From the NCBI GenBank assembly GCA_023374025.1, contig SIJG01000120.1, forward strand, positions 237,424 through 301,423: 64,000 nucleotides of DNA, in the 5' to 3' direction. A program made the position numbers and the translations under genes. Origin of the DNA: Heterodera schachtii (lineage: Eukaryota > Nematoda > Chromadorea > Rhabditida > Heteroderidae). This document shows positions 33,121 through 43,260 of the stretch, piece after piece; the stretch's first letter is position 1; each line of letters begins with the position of its first letter. The notes under the pieces were generated by a model that had not been told where the DNA came from, searched no databases, and saw nothing but the letters and a program-made list of their open reading frames with translations.

Positions 33121-36066
33121 CACGGCTGTTCGGACAAGAAACAGTGATGGGCTTATTTGGCTCATGATTTGGCCTGCCATCCACTTCGAACCGTCTCTGT
33201 AATTCCTGGCAAAGACTCTTTGTCCAGTTTTAAACGATCGTTTCCACGTCCGTCGATCAAAGTTCTTTTTGGCGCGAGCCAAATATTTTTGGCCATGCTT
33301 TTCAGCATTTTCTTTCGTCTTCTCTTCTCCTCCTTCAATTTTGGTCGATTCGGACGGGCGCACGAGGTCGAGCAGTGTTCGCAACTTTCTGCCGAACATC
33401 ATTTCTGCAGGAGACCGTCCTGTTGCAGAATGAGGAGTTACTCGGTATTTGAGTAAGAATTGGTTCATGGCCAATTCATTGTCCCAGTTGGTTTCTTTTT
33501 TAACCAACAACATTCCTTTCTTGAATGTTTGGACAAAACGCTCGGCTTCCTTATTACTCTGTGGGTGGTATGGTGCCGTCAGCGTTCGTTCAATTCCGCG
33601 TTTAGAGCAGAATTCTTCAAACTCCTTTGACGCGAATTGCGGCCCGTTGTCAGACACAATTTGTTCTGGCAAACCGTGGGTCCAAATCAATTTTCGAAGC
33701 GCCTCAATCGTTGCCTCGGTCGTCGTGCTTTTCATCATTGCAACTTCTGGCCATTTTGTCTTGGCATCAACAGTGATCAGCCACATTTTTCCGAAAAATG
33801 GGCCGCAGAAGTCAATGTGAAGTCGTTGCCATGGCTTTTCTGGCACTTCCCATGGATGTAGAGGGACCTTCCTCATCTCCGGCGCATTCGTCTGACAAAT
33901 TTTGCACTTCTTTTTGATGCTTTCAATGTCTTTGTCGATGCCCGGCCACCAAACTTTTTGCCTGGCCAAAGCCTTCATTCGGACGATTCCTGGATGTGTC
34001 GCGTGAATCAATTTCAAAAGATTTTCACGGAATTTACTCGGAATCACTGTCCGGCATCCCAGCATCAGACATCCGTTATTCAGCTCCAATTCGTCTTTTA
34101 CAAGAAAGAATGGGCGAATTTTTTCGTCTTCCATCTTAGCAGGCCATCCATTGAGCACAAAACCTTTTACTTTTGCCAACACCTGATCATTGCCAATTTC
34201 TTTCGCAATGTCGTTCACTGTGATCGGCAAAGCGTTTTGGCTCTCCCTTTGGATTTCGTTTAGCTCTTGGCTTTCCTTACAGATCTGATCAATTTCTGGA
34301 CTTGGCAAACGCGACAACCCATCGGCGTAACCGAAGTTTTTGGTCGAAAAATATTCAATTTCGAAGTCATAATTCATGAGCTTCAAACTCCAACGATGAA
34401 GTCGTCGTGCCGCAACCACGGGCAGCTCGCCTTTTGGTCCAAAAATCCTTTTTAAAGGCTCGTGATCAGTCTGTAGAATCAATTTTCTACCGTACAAGTA
34501 CTGGTTGAACTTATCCACGCCGAAGATTACTGCGCGTCCTTCTTTTTCGGTCTGCGCGTAATTTCTTTCGGCAGGACTCAATGTTCTTGAGGCGTAGGCG
34601 ATCACACCAAATTTCCCACTTGTTCCATCTTTGTGGAAAAGAATTGCTCCAACTCCATAGTCAGATGCATCAGTTGCCAAATAAAGTGGCTTTTTGGGAT
34701 CAAAATGAGCCAACAGTTCGTTCGACGCTAGCATCAATTTGATCTGCTCGAATGCTTCTTGCTGTTGTCCTCCCCAATGCCATTTGGTCTCTGATCGGCG
34801 TAGCTCATTCAACGGCTCCGAAATTGTTGCCATTGACGGAATGAATTTGCCATAATATCCAACCATTCCCAGAAAGGACTGCAATTCCTTTAAATTTTGG
34901 GGGGCTGGCATTTTCTGAATCGCTTCAACTTTTTCCGGCGACGTTCGAATCCCTTCTTTGTCGATGATGTGCCCCAAATAAGCAATTTGGTTTTGCATAA
35001 AGGAACATTTTTCCTTTTTGACACGCAATCCAAATTTTTGGATGCGTTGGAGACTCATTTCCAGCCGTTTCAAATGTTCCTCGTCGTTGGGGGCTGTCAC
35101 CACAATATCGTCCAAGTAGACGGCGACTCCGTCGATTCCACGAAGGACGTCTTCCATCACTTGTTGGAAAATTGCTGGCGCTGACGCAACACCATAAGGC
35201 ATACGCGTAAATTGGTAGAGGCCTTTATGCGTGCAAATGGTCAAGCATTCCTTGGCTTTATCGTCCAACATAAGTTGAAGATAAGCCTCCTTCAAATCCA
35301 GCTTTGAGAATTTGTCGCCTCCGTTCAACACGCTGAACAATTCTTCCGGGCGCGGCAACGGGTATTGATGGATGTCGAGCCATTGGTTGACCGTGACTTT
35401 GTAGTCGCAACATAAGCGAATTTTGTTCCCTGGTTTGGGTACAATCACCAGCGGTGTTGCCCAATCGGAAGTTGTCACCTGCTCCAATACTCCATCTTTG
35501 ACCCAATTGTCGATGACTTTCTCCACTTCGGGTTTCAATGCAAAAGGCACGGGACGCGGTTTGCACTTCTTCGATTGCACTTCCGGCTTAAATTTCAGCG
35601 AAATTTGCCTTGTGCATCGGCCGAGTCCGTCATTGAAGACCTCGCCGTACTTCAGAAGCACCGCTCCAAGCTCTCGGGTCACTGCCTTGCTATTGACCTC
35701 GTTGACTGATCGGATCCCGAACGCTTTGTTGAGATCGATTTGTAATTCACCAATCAAATCTCTCCCACACAAATTTTTGCCTTCGCCGTCGACAACATAA
35801 ATCTCGGCATTCACTTTTTTGCCGTTGTACTCCACACCTGTCATGAATGATCCGAGGACTTTGATCGGCTTTTTTCCATATGCCATCAATCCTGAAGTTT
35901 GTCCAAGGTTCGGTTTACCAATGGACATCCAATCATTCTTGGTGATGAGTGTGACATCTGCGCCACAGTCCAATTCGAAATCTGTCGCCTTTTTACTCAG
36001 CTGAAGTTTTATCATCGCTGGTGGCACCGAAATCGATGATTTCTTCAGACTTGGCCAATGTTCCAA
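33100..36066 (-). CDS. pol: Ty3/gypsy pol: protease, RT, RNase H, integrase
   Basis: An 988-codon frame. The aspartic protease active site reads DCGAD (D33-C34-G35), with Cys where Ser or Thr is usual. RT has PLVIVPKPG, FSKLDLKEAY and YLDD (317-320). RNase H starts at about ATDASDYGVGA (464-474) and ends near YADGLSRLP. Integrase has the HHCC zinc finger (H687, H690, C720, C723) and the DDE triad D751, D805, E841. The frame overlaps gag by 74 bp in the +1 phase. The polyprotein copies element RNA and integrates the cDNA. The last natural residues lie in another frame (32882-33120). Confidence 0.95.
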   Translation of the reverse strand: MEHWPSLKKSSISVPPAMIKLQLSKKATDFELDCGADVTLITKNDWMSIGKPNLGQTSGLMAYGKKPIKVLGSFMTGVEYNGKKVNAEIYVVDGEGKNLCGRDLIGELQIDLNKAFGIRSVNEVNSKAVTRELGAVLLKYGEVFNDGLGRCTRQISLKFKPEVQSKKCKPRPVPFALKPEVEKVIDNWVKDGVLEQVTTSDWATPLVIVPKPGNKIRLCCDYKVTVNQWLDIHQYPLPRPEELFSVLNGGDKFSKLDLKEAYLQLMLDDKAKECLTICTHKGLYQFTRMPYGVASAPAIFQQVMEDVLRGIDGVAVYLDDIVVTAPNDEEHLKRLEMSLQRIQKFGLRVKKEKCSFMQNQIAYLGHIIDKEGIRTSPEKVEAIQKMPAPQNLKELQSFLGMVGYYGKFIPSMATISEPLNELRRSETKWHWGGQQQEAFEQIKLMLASNELLAHFDPKKPLYLATDASDYGVGAILFHKDGTSGKFGVIAYASRTLSPAERNYAQTEKEGRAVIFGVDKFNQYLYGRKLILQTDHEPLKRIFGPKGELPVVAARRLHRWSLKLMNYDFEIEYFSTKNFGYADGLSRLPSPEIDQICKESQELNEIQRESQNALPITVNDIAKEIGNDQVLAKVKGFVLNGWPAKMEDEKIRPFFLVKDELELNNGCLMLGCRTVIPSKFRENLLKLIHATHPGIVRMKALARQKVWWPGIDKDIESIKKKCKICQTNAPEMRKVPLHPWEVPEKPWQRLHIDFCGPFFGKMWLITVDAKTKWPEVAMMKSTTTEATIEALRKLIWTHGLPEQIVSDNGPQFASKEFEEFCSKRGIERTLTAPYHPQSNKEAERFVQTFKKGMLLVKKETNWDNELAMNQFLLKYRVTPHSATGRSPAEMMFGRKLRTLLDLVRPSESTKIEGGEEKTKENAEKHGQKYLARAKKNFDRRTWKRSFKTGQRVFARNYRDGSKWMAGQIMSQISPSLFLVRTAVGSGSGT

Positions 36067-36870
36067 TGTCGTATGCCTTTTGGCATTCTGTGTTGACCTG
36101 GTGTACCGGCTTCCCTTGCCTCTTTGGCCAATTGGAGCCCTGCTTTGTCTTGCACATCACAGCCCAGTGTCCAACATTGCCGCACTTTCGGCATTTTGAG
36201 TCCTTATTTGGGCACTCGTTGTTGCGGTGGCCATTCCTCCCGCATCGATGGCATTGCATTTGCTGCGTTGGTGCGCTATTCTTTCTTCCTCCCTTTGGAG
36301 CGAAGACTTTCGCCACTTCAGCCTTCTTATGCCCACCGATTTGCTCTGCGTCCAATTCGGACTGCTCGAGAAGCACCGCCGTTTCAACGGCATCTTTGAA
36401 CTTCATTTCTTTGACGCCCTTCTTTATCAACTCAGCCCGAATTGAATCATTTTTAAGGCCGTTGATGAAGAGTGCGCTCAGGCACATGTCGACCGAATCC
36501 TTATGCCATTCAGCTTTGGCAATTAAGGTCCGAAGTTGGATTGAGTAATCCCGAATTGACAGTCCTGATGTCTGTTTGGCTGAAAACAGCTCAAACCTTT
36601 TTGCCGCAATCGTCTTCGTCTCGCCAAATCGTTCCTCCATAGCGCTTTGATCTCATCAATTGACATGTCGCGGACGTCGTCTGGCAACGCCATTTGGCGA
36701 AGCTCTTCGTATATTGGCCCAATCTCCGAGAAGAAGAGCAACTTTTTTGTCTCCAAATCGGTGATGCCTCGGAGTTTGATGAAAAACTCAAATCGTTCTT
36801 CCCAAATGGTCCACGACGTTTCCGATGTATAAGGGCCTGGTCCTTTGCCAGCCTTTACAACCACTGCCAT
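35993..36870 (-). pseudogene. gag: Ty3/gypsy gag with two zinc knuckles, one frame break
   Basis: The frame from ATG 36870 (MAVVVKAGKGPGPYTSETSW) gives the capsid N-terminal part, including WTIWEERFEFF. It changes frame near 36645, and the second frame runs to 35993 with the capsid C-terminal half and two CCHC knuckles (CHRCGRNGHRNNEC and CRKCGNVGHWAVMC). Gag packages element RNA in virus-like particles. The frame switch is equivalent to one missing base. Confidence 0.9.
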
Positions 36871-36922
36871 TGCTGCGCTTTATTAATTTGTCCAACTAGG
36901 ATCAAATTAAAGATGATTATCA

Positions 36923-37230
36923 ACTGTTATCCGACTTAGATTAACAGTGATTGTCGATTGTTATCCGTATCGGATTAACAATGAAGTTGATGATGGATGG
37001 TCACTGTTATTCAACTCGAATTAACAGTGAATTGCAATTGTTATCCGTCCCGGATTAACAATTGAATGTTGAAATTCTCCGAATTCGGCGATTGATCGTT
37101 GGCTGTTATCCAACTCGGATTAACACCAATAATTGAGAAATGCCACCACCTGGGTGTGCAGCTATTCCAACTGGGAATTAGCTTTTCTCGACGGTTTGGC
37201 AATTGTTATTCCAACTCGGAATTAGCAATT
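36923..37230 (-). promoter_or_regulatory. Array of seven similar stem-loops in the retrotransposon leader
   Basis: Hairpins at 36923-36948, 36957-36982, 37003-37028, 37035-37064, 37101-37127, 37161-37182 and 37201-37230. Each has an outer stem of the type (C/T)TGTTA-TAACA(G/A), an inner stem and one unpaired base (T on plus, A in the element RNA) at the same place. Inner stems differ yet stay paired: TCCG-CGGA, TTC-GAA, TCC-GGA, TTCC-GGAA. The array lies between the primer-binding site and gag. A role in RNA packaging, translation or dimerisation is inferred only from position. Confidence 0.75.
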
Positions 37231-37288
37231 CCAATTGACGATTTGTTGCGTCGTTCCTCTCCGCTTTTGTTTCGCTCGTCTTTGCTTT

Positions 37289-37302
37289 TGCTGACTGCGC
37301 CA
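37289..37302 (-). other. Putative primer-binding site
   Basis: Five bases after the 5' LTR the element strand reads TGGCGCAGTCAGC. This resembles the TGGCGCAGTCGG site of Drosophila 17.6-type elements, which I recall as priming from tRNA-Ser. The tRNA identity is not checked. Confidence 0.6.
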
Positions 37303-37307
37303 ATAAC

Positions 37308-37543
37308 TGTTGTGTCCGTTCAACAGTCAATGGAATAATATTGATTTATTCCAACACAAATAAATATAATAAATAGCGAGGGGAGGGAGCGGGTCACAAT
37401 TAAATGGAAACAACAAATGAATGAGGGAGAATGCACGGAATGGGGGAAAAGGGGGGTTTAAATGGACAACACGAAGGGGTCAAAATGATGATCAATAAAT
37501 GAGCATCTTTTGGCGTTAATTCAAATAATTAACGAACACAACA
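37308..37543 (-). repeat. 5' LTR (in element orientation)
   Basis: Same length as the 3' LTR and, by eye, the same sequence. In element orientation it carries CTATTTATTATATTTA, a possible TATA region, about 70 bp before its end. It is followed outside by AATTC, the target duplication. Confidence 0.95.
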
Positions 37544-38541
37544 AATTCGGTTAGCAATTCTGATTTGTCCAAATGGGTGCCAGATTTGTCACCCAGCGAC
37601 TCCGAAAAAAAACTTATTTTATCGACACGAGGATTTTTTTTTTCGATTTTAATGTTAATTAGTTACTTCCGTCGCGGATTGCCTTCGGCGTCCGTTCCTT
37701 CCTGACGCTTTTGGACCTTTTTTAATTAAGCAGATGTAATTGTTGGCATTTTTAATTAGAAGTAATAATATTAGTTATTTTTACCTTCAAAGCCATGCAA
37801 AGGCACTCCAACGGAGCACCGGCACGGTGGGCAAATTCGGCCATATTTAAGAGGCAAAATTAATCTTTAAATAGAATAATTTTTAAAGTTTTAAGCTTTT
37901 TTGTAAAATATATGAATGAACGGATGACTAATTCGTCGTTACGGAAAATTGAGAGAGAAAGAGAAATGGTTGATGAACACATGCATTCTCTCAGCACAAG
38001 AGCAGCAGATGAATAATTTTGTTGTGTTCAATCGATGGTCCTTCTCCTCCCATCGGCGGTTTTGCATTATCTGTTATTTTTATCTCAAAATTAAAATAAA
38101 ATTTTAATATTTTTAAGCCGTTTCTTAAAGTTGATGTAAGCAAAAGAATTGGTGGCCATTAAAATTTATTTTTTTTCCCCAAAAAAATCCAACCCCTTAG
38201 TGTAAAGCGAGATAATTTTGAATATTTTCTAATTTTCAAATTAAGCTCATTTTTAAAAATTCAATGTGAGTACAATTTATTTTATTTCATTTATGTTAAT
38301 GAGTTTTGAAATAAAATTTTTAATTATGTTAATTAATAACTTTAATATTAAATTAAAAAATTGGAAAATATTAATTTATTATTGAGTTATAACAAATACA
38401 TATTCTATTAACCAATTAAGACAATTAAAAAATGTTATTTTATTACGTCATTTAAAATATGTAAATAAAAAAACTATTCCCATTCTATTTTCATTTTTGT
38501 AAATTTATTCTCTTTTTCCTCAACTTTCTTCTATGTTTTGT

Positions 38542-39497
38542 TTATTCACAAAGTCCCGACGATTTGTTGCATTTTCTCGGCGCTTCGCATTCGCTGCAAA
38601 TTGGGCCCGACTTATAAGCACTCATCCACACATAATTGCCCCTGAAAAGGCATCATAAATTACTAATTTAAAAATTTATTATTCACAGCTTACCCTGTAT
38701 TGTAATGGCACACCACATAAGTTTGCCACTCGCCTTCACAGTTGGCCACGGCACAGCCAATTTGCACCGAATTAAACCATGCCATCTGAATTTTAATATG
38801 TATGAAACACAGAATTTGCGATTGAAAATTTAAATTTTTAATGCTCAAAAAGGGTAAAAATGTGTCCAAAAGAATGTCAATTTGTTTGGTTGCGAAAGCA
38901 TGCGTTTAATTGATATATATTGTGATTTGACTGGTGGTGTTCCGAGATCATCAGATGGCTAATTACCTGAGTCCAATGGCCAACTTTGGACAGATTGTTG
39001 TCGTCCAACCAAATGTCCTTGTTGATGCCGAACTCGGCCAACTCGGACCACCAGGCGTGGCACGACTTCTCCAGCACTTCCTCTTAAATTGGCACAATTT
39101 TCTATTTTATTTGGCTCCCAATTTGACTGACTGTTTGGAAAGTCGTGCCAGCTGGAGAAGTACAGATTCTCGCCAAAGTCTGTGCCCGAGTGTTGAATTT
39201 GGCATTTGCTGGCCCAATCCTGGGCCGATTTGCCCAGTCCGTCGTCCCACACCATCTTCGCCATGTTGGCCGCGGTTGGCATTTTCTGTCCCGTATTGTT
39301 CCCCACATTGCCCAGGGCCAACTGCGACCGGTAATTGTTGTGGCATTGAACGATCGCCGCTTTGTCCTCCGCCGACATTGGCTTCGCGAATCCCATGGTA
39401 CGGCCTAAAAGGGCAAATTGACATTTTTAGTCTCAATTTTAAAATTAAAATTATTACCAATTAACAGGGAAAAAATGGGCAGCAAAATTAAAATCAT
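38542..39497 (-). CDS. Venom-allergen-like secreted CAP (SCP/TAPS) protein, 5 exons
   Basis: Exons: 39497-39458, 39404-39132, 39082-38967, 38785-38694 and 38641-38542; all introns are GT...AG and in phase (49-bp intron 2 with donor GTCAGT). They total 206 residues, the usual size of nematode VAP/VAL proteins. The N-terminus (MILILLPIFSLLIGRTM) is a short signal peptide. CAP landmarks follow: CHNNYRSQLALG, MVWDDGLGKSAQDWA, HSGTDFGENLY, AWWSELAEFG, VGHWTQMAW, QIGCAVANC and TYVVCHYNTGGNYVW, then a Cys-rich end (ICSECEAPRKC). In plant-parasitic nematodes such proteins are secreted from glands during infection; that role here is inferred from family. A broken copy of exons 2-3 lies at 42020-42450. 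Confidence 0.88.
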
Positions 39498-40229
39498 TTT
39501 CAATTAATGTTTTTAATGATTGATTAATGTTATTGAAAGTGCGCTTTTTCGGCCTTTTAAAGGCTCATTACCACCCAATTAGTGCTAATTAATTGTCAAT
39601 TCGTGGCTGAACAAATATTAAAAGATTGAAAAATGTCTGATTTTTTAGAATTTTTATGTGTGTGTGCAAACAAAAATTAATTCCAATAATATTTGGTGGA
39701 ATGTGAAAAAATCAAAAATTTTGAAATTCCACTTTTTTAAATGAAAATAGAGGAATAAATTTATGAGAAAGCATAAAAGAATGCTTCTTGTCATTTTTTA
39801 ACAAAAAAGCGCCGAGAAATTAAGAAGGCGAAAAGTCAAATAAAATTCAAAACATGCAAATCCAATAAAATTATTATGAAAAAAGAAGTGTAAACAATTT
39901 TTTGTGTATTTTATTAAAAAAAAAGATAATGACAAAATACTTAAAAAATTTCTAAAAATTGTGTTTAATAATAGTCGAGAAAATTATTTAATTAATTGAA
40001 AATCAAAAATTATATAAAATCCAAATGTTCGTATATCAAATTGTTAATTCTCATTCAAAAAATTAAATAGAATTTATTTTATATAGGAATTTTGAAAAAT
40101 GTTTATAATAATTTTCGAGTTTTTCAATTTTATTCGATCTTATGAATTTATTTCTTGAATGTTTTTGGTCTTTGGATGTGTTTTTTGAATTTCTTGTCGT
40201 CCCCAAACTTAACGTATCTCATAATTATA

Positions 40230-40500
40230 TAATTAAATTAGAGTCGCCCCTCCACCCAAAAATAATCCAGTTCAATTTCTGTCCATATTTTCCATGGTAT
40301 TCACTTTATGTATACAGTTTCGCTATTACGTTCACTTCCATCAATTTCTCGCGTAAATTCTAACAATTTTTAAATTTCATTGAAAGTGTGTCGTTTGATT
40401 TGTTCGGGTCGGAAATAATTTTCTCCGCTTTTGGCTCGTCAACAATGACACCAATTGCCAATTTCACTTTGTCTTCGTTTTTGTTGTAAAATCTGGGCTA
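40230..40500 (-). pseudogene. MATH-domain fragment
   Basis: The minus strand reads FYNKNEDKVKLAIGVIVDEP and ends in a stop at 40360. A following stretch (about 40330-40230) reads SETVYIK, a stop, then IPWKIWTEIE, the next part of a second MATH domain. It matches exons 9 and 10 of the gene at 15899-20535. No upstream BTB or BACK exons are present. Confidence 0.65.
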
Positions 40501-41274
40501 AATGGGTAGCAAGCGTTAAACCACTTTCTGTCCAATAGTATGACTCTTGGCTTTGTCAAATCAAAATGTGATGAGTGTTAAAATTTTCAAGAATTTCATA
40601 AAAATTGTTCAGTTTATTGAAATTTTCATTTTACGATTTTTTAACAGGGACTGCGGTAGAGGTCAGTTGCGTCTTGGCGATTAAAAAGCCAGTTGCGTCT
40701 CGAGCATTTGTTAACCAAAAAAATATTTAGGTATAGGCTTGAGCTTATCCCTAAGCTTTGCCTGACCCTAATCATAATTAAATTTCGAATTTTTGTTCGA
40801 GTTCGGTTTAGGGATATGTAATTCATTCAATTGTTGAAATTTAATTAGCCTTTGCGTCTCTGCATTTACGCAACGTATTAAAAACCAATTAGCCTATTAT
40901 TGTTCCATTTTACATTTCTAATAATAATTACATTTGCTTTACTTTCCTCTCTACATTCAGAGAAAAAGCATGGGCGAAACCTGAAAAACATTGCGCAATT
41001 TTTCATTGGCAATGTTGGCACATTCCTTTATAATCAATCAGCGAGTTCGTTTATAAATATTAAAATTAATTAAACACAAAACTTTTCCCAGTGGCACAAC
41101 TAAAAAGAACTCAAAAATTATCCAATGAATTATTTTTTTAAATATATTTTTAAAAGGTTGGTCATTGAAACACTTTGCTTTAAGAAAACCAAAATGCACA
41201 TTACCAAATATAAAAAGGAAAAGATAAATTATATGCATTTTGTCCTTCTGTTTCTTTCATATTTTCAGCTAATT

Positions 41275-41430
41275 TGCAAACATACGAATCGAGGTGACTT
41301 TGCCCTCGTCTTTGTTGTACAAGCTTTTGCTCGGGTCCATCAATTCCTTAATTTACCATTTCAAAACTAAAATGCAATTAATTAATTGCATCGCCCGCCA
41401 CTCACCGCAAAAGAAAGCACACTTTGCAAT
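41275..41430 (-). pseudogene. MATH-domain fragment with a preserved intron
   Basis: An exon end (CTTTCTTTTGCG followed by GTGAGTGG), a short intron and the next exon (ELMDPSKSLYNKDEGKVTS) are recognisable, as in the complete gene. The frame decays after about 20 codons. Confidence 0.6.
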
Positions 41431-42019
41431 CTTTCAGCTTTAGACCGAGATATTTTGATCTTTCACTTTGTTTATCATTAATTTTATGAATTTGAATTAT
41501 AAGGAATTAGACATTTATTAGGAAAAATAAAAATCATTCCATTTATAAATTATTATTGTAAAATAGATAAAAGTCTTTAGAATATTTTGTAAATTATTTT
41601 TTCAGCATTAATTTAATTAAATTAATCATCAATGTTTTGATTGATCAAATTCTCCCTTTTTCATCCAAATTCATTATCACTTCATTATGCAGTATAAGCG
41701 AGAAAATGCACAGTAATAATCACTTAAAGAATAATTATCATCAGATTAAAATTAAGTTTTAATTGGATTTAAAAATTAATAAATATTCCGTACAGCAAAT
41801 GGTTGAAATGGCTAAGGCAAAGTTAGACATTATCATAAAATCTCAATTTAATATTTAATTTAAAATAGTATAGCGAAAAAATAGTTTAATTCCAATTATT
41901 ATTTAATTCAAATTAAGTTTAATAGATGAGAATTTTGCATTTTTTGCATTTTTGAAAAATTTTGTATCATTGCCACTAATTTCGGTGTTCTTTTTTGTGC
42001 CGTCGTATGAAACGGCAAC

Positions 42020-42450
42020 ATGCGTTTAATTGATATATATTGTGATTTGACTGGTGGTGTTCCGAGATCATCAGATGGCTAATTACCTGAGTCCAATGGC
42101 CAACTTTGGACAGATTGTTGTCGTCCAACCAAATGTCCTTGTTGATGCCGAACTCGGCCAACTCGGACCACCAGGCGTTGCATGACTTTTCCAGCACTTC
42201 CTCTTAAATTGGTATAATTTTCTACTTTAATTGGCTCCCAATTTGACTGACTGTTGGGAAAGTCGTGCCAGCTGAAGAAGTACAGATTCTCGCCAAAGTC
42301 TGTGCCCGAGTGTTGAATTTGGCATTTGCTGGCCCAATCCTGGGCCGATTTGCCCAGTCCGTCGTCCCACACCATCTTCGCCATGTTGGCCCCGTATTGT
42401 TACCCACTTTGCCCAGGGCCAACTGCGACCGGTAATTGTTGTGGCATTGG
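42020..42450 (-). pseudogene. Truncated copy of the venom-allergen-like gene
   Basis: Corresponds to parts of exon 2, the 49-bp intron and exon 3 of the gene at 38542-39497, nearly identical in sequence. A 19-bp deletion (the QKMPTA region, near 42390) shifts the frame. The similarity stops abruptly just past the exon 3 donor (about 42019) and near 42450, so the signal peptide and C-terminal exons are missing. Exon 3 (KSCNAWWSELAEFGINKD) is still open. Confidence 0.85.
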
Positions 42451-42581
42451 ACGGGCTTCTGATCACTCTCTGAAAAAATATTAGCAATTAATTTTGCAAA
42501 AATAAATTAAAAAAAGAATGGAAAAAACTCAGATCGAAAAACATTTAATTTCTAAAAGGTTCGTACATTGGATTTTTTTAG

Positions 42582-43260
42582 TTCCTTCCGGCATTTTAAC
42601 GGCTGAAGAAATAATAGGCGTGGAACAATACCATAATCATCCATCTGCCGGTGGCATACTGTCACACTGCAATTTTTGAACCGGAAACGAATTTCAGAAT
42701 TGGTATACTTCTTATGGACATTGAAACAATGTGGAAATTTATGCTTCAACCAGTGGGGGGGGGGGAGTGTCGATAAAGCGAAACATTGAGCATAAAGTGA
42801 CTGTAGTGGAAAATGGAAACAGGAATACACAGGACGAAGAGTGATATGGCATTGATTGTTATGATAAGAAATGTTTATCACTTTATCTTTTGTACATCCT
42901 TTTAACGGCGGAAGGTGTGAAAATTAAATGATCATTTAATTTTATTTAAAAAAACAATTTTAAATTTACGGTCATAATAAAACTGCCTTTGTTCGGCAAC
43001 CTTTCAAATTATCTCACGAATGAATGATGAGTCGAATAATTGGACTGACAAATTCAGTGTATTTATTAGCAATTCAAATAAGGGCTGGGGATTCCCATCT
43101 TTCATTTCACTTACGGTGAGTGGCAGCCCATAATTGGTCTAATTATGGATAATTAAGAAATTGATGGACCCGAGCAATGGATTTTATGACAAAGACGAAA
43201 ACAAGTGACGTTGGCCATTGAAATAGAACCGAAAAATGAACAGAAATTCTAATCACCTTA
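42582..43260 (+). pseudogene. MATH-domain gene fragment
   Basis: After an acceptor (GATTTTTTTAG) the frame reads PSGILTAEEIIGVEQYHNHP, the start of the first MATH module, and stops at about 42678. A later exon reads SATFQIISRMNDESNNWTDK up to a GTGAGTGG donor at about 43118. The last exon begins KLMDPSNGFYDKDENK and is then frameshifted by one base near 43202. It lies next to the broken CAP copy. Confidence 0.7.

Larger units (their letters stand above)
32618..37543 (-). mobile_element. Ty3/gypsy LTR retrotransposon (4926 bp)
   Basis: Two 236-bp LTRs that look identical by eye (TGTTGTGTCC...GAACACAACA on the plus strand) bound gag, pol, a primer-binding site and a polypurine tract, all on the minus strand. 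The target duplication AATTC is exact (32613-32617 and 37544-37548). Identical LTRs imply a recent insertion. The gag knuckles and the domain order PR-RT-RNaseH-IN place it in Metaviridae; a Mag-like lineage is my guess. Three frame changes interrupt the coding region. If real they make it non-autonomous, but in so young a copy consensus indels are an alternative. Confidence 0.97.
31877..37844 (-). pseudogene. TAX1BP3/TIP-1-like PDZ protein, split by an LTR retrotransposon
   Basis: Exons: 37844-37785, 37716-37667, 37612-37544 plus 32612-32589 (one exon, interrupted), 32521-32449, 32288-32260, 32211-32145 and 31984-31877. All junctions are GT...AG and in phase; one intron is only 48 bp. The spliced frame would be 159 codons without the insertion. 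The single PDZ domain is clear: IGISIGGGIDQ, GIYVTSVEA, SPAEEAGLKVHDKILQVNG and MITHERAVKYLKK...LLVTR. The SIGGGIDQ plus GIYVT signature is that of TAX1BP3 (TIP-1), a one-PDZ scaffold that sequesters PDZ ligands such as beta-catenin. The Ty3/gypsy element lies in exon 3, antisense to nothing it could be spliced out with, so this allele is very probably null. It converges with the M41 relic. Confidence 0.8.
29996..38240. repeat. Segmental duplication, copy A
   Basis: Blocks here are repeated in the same order and orientation at 58818-62700: the M41 C-terminal exons, all TAX1BP3-like exons except the first, and the upstream flank (GTTCAATCGATGGTCCTTCT near 38030, against 62440). Copy A alone carries the Ty3/gypsy element; copy B alone carries the MITE at 61647. 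Coding exons are well conserved between the copies and introns poorly, so the duplication is not very recent. Confidence 0.8.
39500..41970. other. AT-rich intergenic DNA with MATH gene debris
   Basis: Apart from the two MATH fragments annotated at 40230-40500 and 41275-41430, no exon was found. 40650-40870 contains the word CAGTTGCGTCT or TTTGCGTCTC three times, probably part of a small element without identifiable ends. Confidence 0.4.

Noticed and set aside
32820..36550. Many plus-strand open frames of 60-175 codons across the LTR element
   Set aside because: They are antisense shadows of gag and pol; none has family features.
39081..39105. A 25-nt micro-intron in the venom-allergen gene
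   Set aside because: An alternative donor (GTCAGT at 39131) gives a normal 49-bp intron that keeps phase and is also present in the partial copy.
40641..40870. Possible tRNA or small structured RNA around the repeated GTTGCGTCT words
   Set aside because: No cloverleaf with A and B boxes could be drawn; the words look like element debris.
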